From Chroococcidiopsis sp. TS-821 (GTDB lineage: Bacteria; Cyanobacteriota; Cyanobacteriia; Cyanobacteriales; Chroococcidiopsidaceae), in NCBI RefSeq assembly GCF_002939305.1, contig NZ_MVDI01000003.1, positions 186,001 to 250,000 on the forward strand: a DNA stretch of 64,000 nucleotides, given 5' to 3'. Each line of letters opens with the position of its first letter. Position 1 is the first letter of the stretch. The notes below the pieces were generated by a model that made no database searches, was not told where the DNA came from, and saw only the letters and a program-made list of their open reading frames with translations. Positions 61,079 through 64,000 of this stretch are shown here, one piece after another. A program made the translations under genes and the position numbers.

Positions 61079-62893
61079 TTATTCAAGACTACCGATGTAA
61101 GGTTTGATCTCATCAAATCTTCCCTCAACGACAACTCTACCTTCAGCCAGGACAATAATATTGTCAGCACGAGAAAGAACAGCAGGACGGTGGGAAACTG
61201 CAAGACAAGTGGGTTGCCATGTGGATTCTGCTATTTTATCTTGTGTACTTGCAGCAAAGAGACGCGACCAGACAAGTTGTTCAGTTTCAATATCAAGCGC
61301 GCTAGAAAGATCGTCAAAGACGAGCAATTCTGGTTGATGAACAAACATCCGCGCTGCTGCTGCGCGTTGTAACTGTCCTCCCGAAAGCCGCATTCCTTTG
61401 GTGCCAATTACAGTTTCTAGCCCCTCAGGCATGGTAGCAAGATCGCGGTCAAAAGCAGCAAGAGCGATCGCTTGCTCGATGTTTCCTTGTTGCAATCCCA
61501 GCGTAATATTTTCTTGAAGAGTACCGCTAAATAACTGCGGAACTTGTGGCGTATAGGCACTGCGAGGAGGTACAAAGAAATTAGCAGGATCTGTCACTTC
61601 CTTTCCATTCCAATATATTGTGCCAGCTTGTTTAGGTAATAACCCAAGTAGGACACGTAGTAGTGTTGTTTTGCCAGAGCCAATGCGACCTGTAATGACA
61701 GTAATGTTACCGCGTTGTAGTGTTAAGTTTATATCAACAATTCCCCGATTGCTACCAGGGTAGAAATATGTTAAGTTAACTGCCTGCAACTTATTAAGAT
61801 AACTCTGTTCATCGCGGTAAGGTTGTACAACTAATGGTAGCTTAGGCTTTTTTCCCCAAAGATTATCTAAATACAATGGTTGAGGTGCAACGAGATTAGT
61901 TGCAGCAAGTACGCCATCGTCTTGTACCAATGAACCCATGCGTTCAAAAGATACTTTAGTCTGCTTGGATAGTGCGAGAAAACCTCCCAAGGAACTGATA
62001 AACTCAGTTACAAATGACAAATAGTAAACAAACAGCGCAAAGTCTCCTACACTGATTTCGATTGCACTTCTTGATAATGCACTTACTAGCAAGATTAACC
62101 CTGTGCCGACGCTAACAAGATTCTGTAAAATTGAATTCAGGATCGCGGTAAACACTTGATCCTGCACCATTAATCGCTGCCGTTGTTGATTAAGTTGCCG
62201 AAACCGCGTTAGTACAGGTTGTTCTGCACCAGCAACTTGAATTGCTTGTACGGAATTAAAAATTTCACCAATTAAGCCTGTCACGTTTTGCGTCGCTTGA
62301 CGACTCGCACGACGATAGCGTTTGATGCGGGTTTCAGCACGTTGAATGACGATCGCGATCGCAACTAATGGCAGAAATACAAATAAAGTCAACCACACAT
62401 TGACGCTGAAAAGGATCGCCAACGCAACAAACGCAAAGACTCCTTCGCCTAAAATTTCATTTGTACCAACGACGTTATCTTCAACTTGGGTAGCATCTTC
62501 GCGAAAATAACTCAATACTTCTCCAGGAGATACTGTATCAATATCTGCTGTACTTAAAGGTTGTGCGCCTGGGCGTTGTAGCAATTGTGATAAAAGATTG
62601 TGACGTAGCAGCGAACTCATCGTAAACCGATGCTGAGTTTTGGTCACGCGACCTGAAAAAATTGCGAGAATTCTTGCTAACCCTGTTGCTAATAAGAAGG
62701 CAATAAGTGTTTGCGGAGATACGTTGAGTTGTGAGTTATTAGTGAGAGTATTAAAGAACTCGCGGATAAGTAAGCCTGGAATCGCAGGTAATCCCATGAT
62801 AAATAGCCACAGGATGGTGTCGGCTGAATAAAGTCTTGGCGCATACAGAATCATCCGCCAAAGAAGTTGCCAAATAGAAACAGAGTTTTTCAT
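61079..62893 (-). CDS. ABC exporter half-transporter (second gene of a pair)
   Basis: A 604-residue fused permease-ATPase of the exporter type: about six membrane helices in the first 330 residues and an ATPase domain after. Walker A is GRIGSGKTTL and the signature is the canonical LSGGQLQR. Walker B ends LLVFDDLSSALD, with Asp in place of the catalytic Glu. The switch His is present (VSHRPAV). The gene next upstream on the same strand codes for a similar half-transporter, so the two probably form a heterodimer with one degenerate and one active ATP site. The substrate is unknown. Confidence 0.9.
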   Translation of the reverse strand: MKNSVSIWQLLWRMILYAPRLYSADTILWLFIMGLPAIPGLLIREFFNTLTNNSQLNVSPQTLIAFLLATGLARILAIFSGRVTKTQHRFTMSSLLRHNLLSQLLQRPGAQPLSTADIDTVSPGEVLSYFREDATQVEDNVVGTNEILGEGVFAFVALAILFSVNVWLTLFVFLPLVAIAIVIQRAETRIKRYRRASRQATQNVTGLIGEIFNSVQAIQVAGAEQPVLTRFRQLNQQRQRLMVQDQVFTAILNSILQNLVSVGTGLILLVSALSRSAIEISVGDFALFVYYLSFVTEFISSLGGFLALSKQTKVSFERMGSLVQDDGVLAATNLVAPQPLYLDNLWGKKPKLPLVVQPYRDEQSYLNKLQAVNLTYFYPGSNRGIVDINLTLQRGNITVITGRIGSGKTTLLRVLLGLLPKQAGTIYWNGKEVTDPANFFVPPRSAYTPQVPQLFSGTLQENITLGLQQGNIEQAIALAAFDRDLATMPEGLETVIGTKGMRLSGGQLQRAAAARMFVHQPELLVFDDLSSALDIETEQLVWSRLFAASTQDKIAESTWQPTCLAVSHRPAVLSRADNIIVLAEGRVVVEGRFDEIKPYIGSLE

Positions 62894-63016
62894 TCAGATA
62901 AGGACGGGGCGATCGCCATACTTCACATCTTTGTAACTATGTTGCCAACTTGTGTAAATGAGAAGATTTCTTATTAAGCATTTCAGTATGGTAATATGAA
63001 ATAACATTATCGGAAT

Positions 63017-64000
63017 TTACACCAAAAAATCAGTTGTTCCTGCTTTTAATAATTGGGAGAAACGAGAATGCGGGTTATTGAGCAAGCTTTGGCGATCGCC
63101 GTACTCTAGTATGCGTCCTCGATCTAAAATCAAAATTTGATCGGCGCGTTGTACCGTTTGTAAGCGATGGGCAATAATAATTCCTGTGCAGCGGTTGAGT
63201 AATCTATCGATAGCTTGTTCAATTAAGTGTTCAGTGACAGGATCGAGGCGTGAAGATGCTTCATCAAGAATGACTAAACCAGGGTTTTTGAGAAAAACGC
63301 GGGCGAAAGTTAAAAGTTGTGCTTGTCCAGCAGAAAGTCCACCGCTATTAGAATCAAGCTGAGTGTCGAGTTCTTCAGGAAGCGATCGCAACCAAGTTCC
63401 GAGTCCTAACATTTCTAAGGTCTGCTGAATTTGGACATCAGAAATTGTGGAATCAAAAAAGGTCAGATTATCACGCACACTCGCTTGAAAGAGTTGCACA
63501 TCTTGCGTAACTAAACCAACACGTTGTCGCAGTGTTGTGAGTGGGGTTTGGGCGATCGCCACATCTCCTAAACGAATGCAGCCTAATTGCGCGTCATAAA
63601 ACCTTAGTAACAATCGCGCTAATGTGGTTTTACCACTACCTGTACGACCTAACAAACCTAAAACTTGACCCGCAGGAAGATAAAACGAGATGTCTTGAAG
63701 TGTCCATTCTTGAGGCGTAAGGTAATTTGAAGCTGTTTGCTGCACTAATTCGTAAGAGAACCAAATTTGTTCGCAAGATACTGATAGCGCACCTTGGGGA
63801 AGAATGCGATCGCCTCCTGTACTTAAACGCGACTGTACTTGTAAGATTTCGCGGATGCGGTGAATACTCGCTTCGACTTGTTGCAATTCTTCGAGTTCTT
63901 CGCGGATGCGCTCGATAGGTTGATTGAGTAAGTTAGTGTAGTGAAAAATCAGGTAAGCACTGCCAATAGTAATCGCGTTTTGATTCCAAAGGTACGCACT
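63017..64000 (-). CDS. ABC exporter half-transporter, N-terminal part missing
   Basis: The carboxyl part of a second fused permease-ATPase; the frame stays open to the right edge, so the start lies outside. About 328 codons are present: the end of the membrane domain (NLLNQPIERIREELEEL) and a whole ATPase domain. Walker A is GRTGSGKTTL, Walker B LVILDEASSRLD has the catalytic Glu, but the signature is LSAGQAQ instead of LSGGQ. Its switch is IIAHRLQ. It is transcribed before the gene at 61079, 123 bases apart. The degenerate signature would face the degenerate Walker B of the partner. Confidence 0.9.
   Translation of the reverse strand, partial: SAYLWNQNAITIGSAYLIFHYTNLLNQPIERIREELEELQQVEASIHRIREILQVQSRLSTGGDRILPQGALSVSCEQIWFSYELVQQTASNYLTPQEWTLQDISFYLPAGQVLGLLGRTGSGKTTLARLLLRFYDAQLGCIRLGDVAIAQTPLTTLRQRVGLVTQDVQLFQASVRDNLTFFDSTISDVQIQQTLEMLGLGTWLRSLPEELDTQLDSNSGGLSAGQAQLLTFARVFLKNPGLVILDEASSRLDPVTEHLIEQAIDRLLNRCTGIIIAHRLQTVQRADQILILDRGRILEYGDRQSLLNNPHSRFSQLLKAGTTDFLV

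Overview
This window is cyanobacterial chromosome. The octamer GCGATCGC (HIP1) recurs throughout, and many genes are typical of cyanobacteria: an NblB-type HEAT-repeat protein, an Npun_F5749-type PPOX flavoprotein, DUF3122, several Uma2 nucleases, XisH/XisI remnants and a short RRM protein. Degenerate heptanucleotide repeats and other dispersed repeats of the kind common in filamentous and Chroococcidiopsis-like cyanobacteria fill several gaps. The species cannot be read from the sequence. No tRNA, rRNA or CRISPR array was seen.

Layout. 1-3916: carB (cut by the left edge), a Dps ferritin with an unusual His-type ferroxidase site, a small conserved protein and a thioredoxin-like [2Fe-2S] protein. 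4.2-6.8 kb: an accessory patch with a decayed IS630 transposase, an SbmA/BacA-type ABC transporter with Leu-CTG-rich codon use, and XisH/XisI debris. 6.8-9.4 kb: a large membrane protein joining a cNMP-binding domain, a degenerate NtrC-like AAA+ module and a NapH/NosR-like iron-sulfur core. 9.6-20.2 kb: CPBP protease, WrbA, pirin with a MarR regulator, TPR protein, EF-G-like GTPase, CtpB-type protease, IspG and an RRM protein. 20.3-23.8 kb: B12-dependent ribonucleotide reductase interrupted by a 382-residue LAGLIDADG intein.

24.7-35.3 kb: five co-directional genes for exported proteins. Four carry DUF11-like or SdrD-B-like beta domains and one is a large outer-membrane beta-barrel with an N-terminal Ig-like region; the last three reading frames overlap. 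This is the best candidate here for a poorly described system, plausibly assembly or display of a cell-surface structure. 35.6-60.6 kb is mostly housekeeping and regulation: CysE, PurH, GalU, TerB-like, LeuS, diguanylate cyclase, an M41-like peptidase without its AAA domain, PpsA, Usp, a bactofilin-like membrane protein, NblB, CBS protein, M42 peptidase, histidine kinase and LepA. The right end holds a heterodimeric ABC exporter, the distal gene complete and the proximal one cut by the window edge. Its two degenerate motifs fall in the same composite ATP site.

All calls come from reading the sequence; no database search was run.
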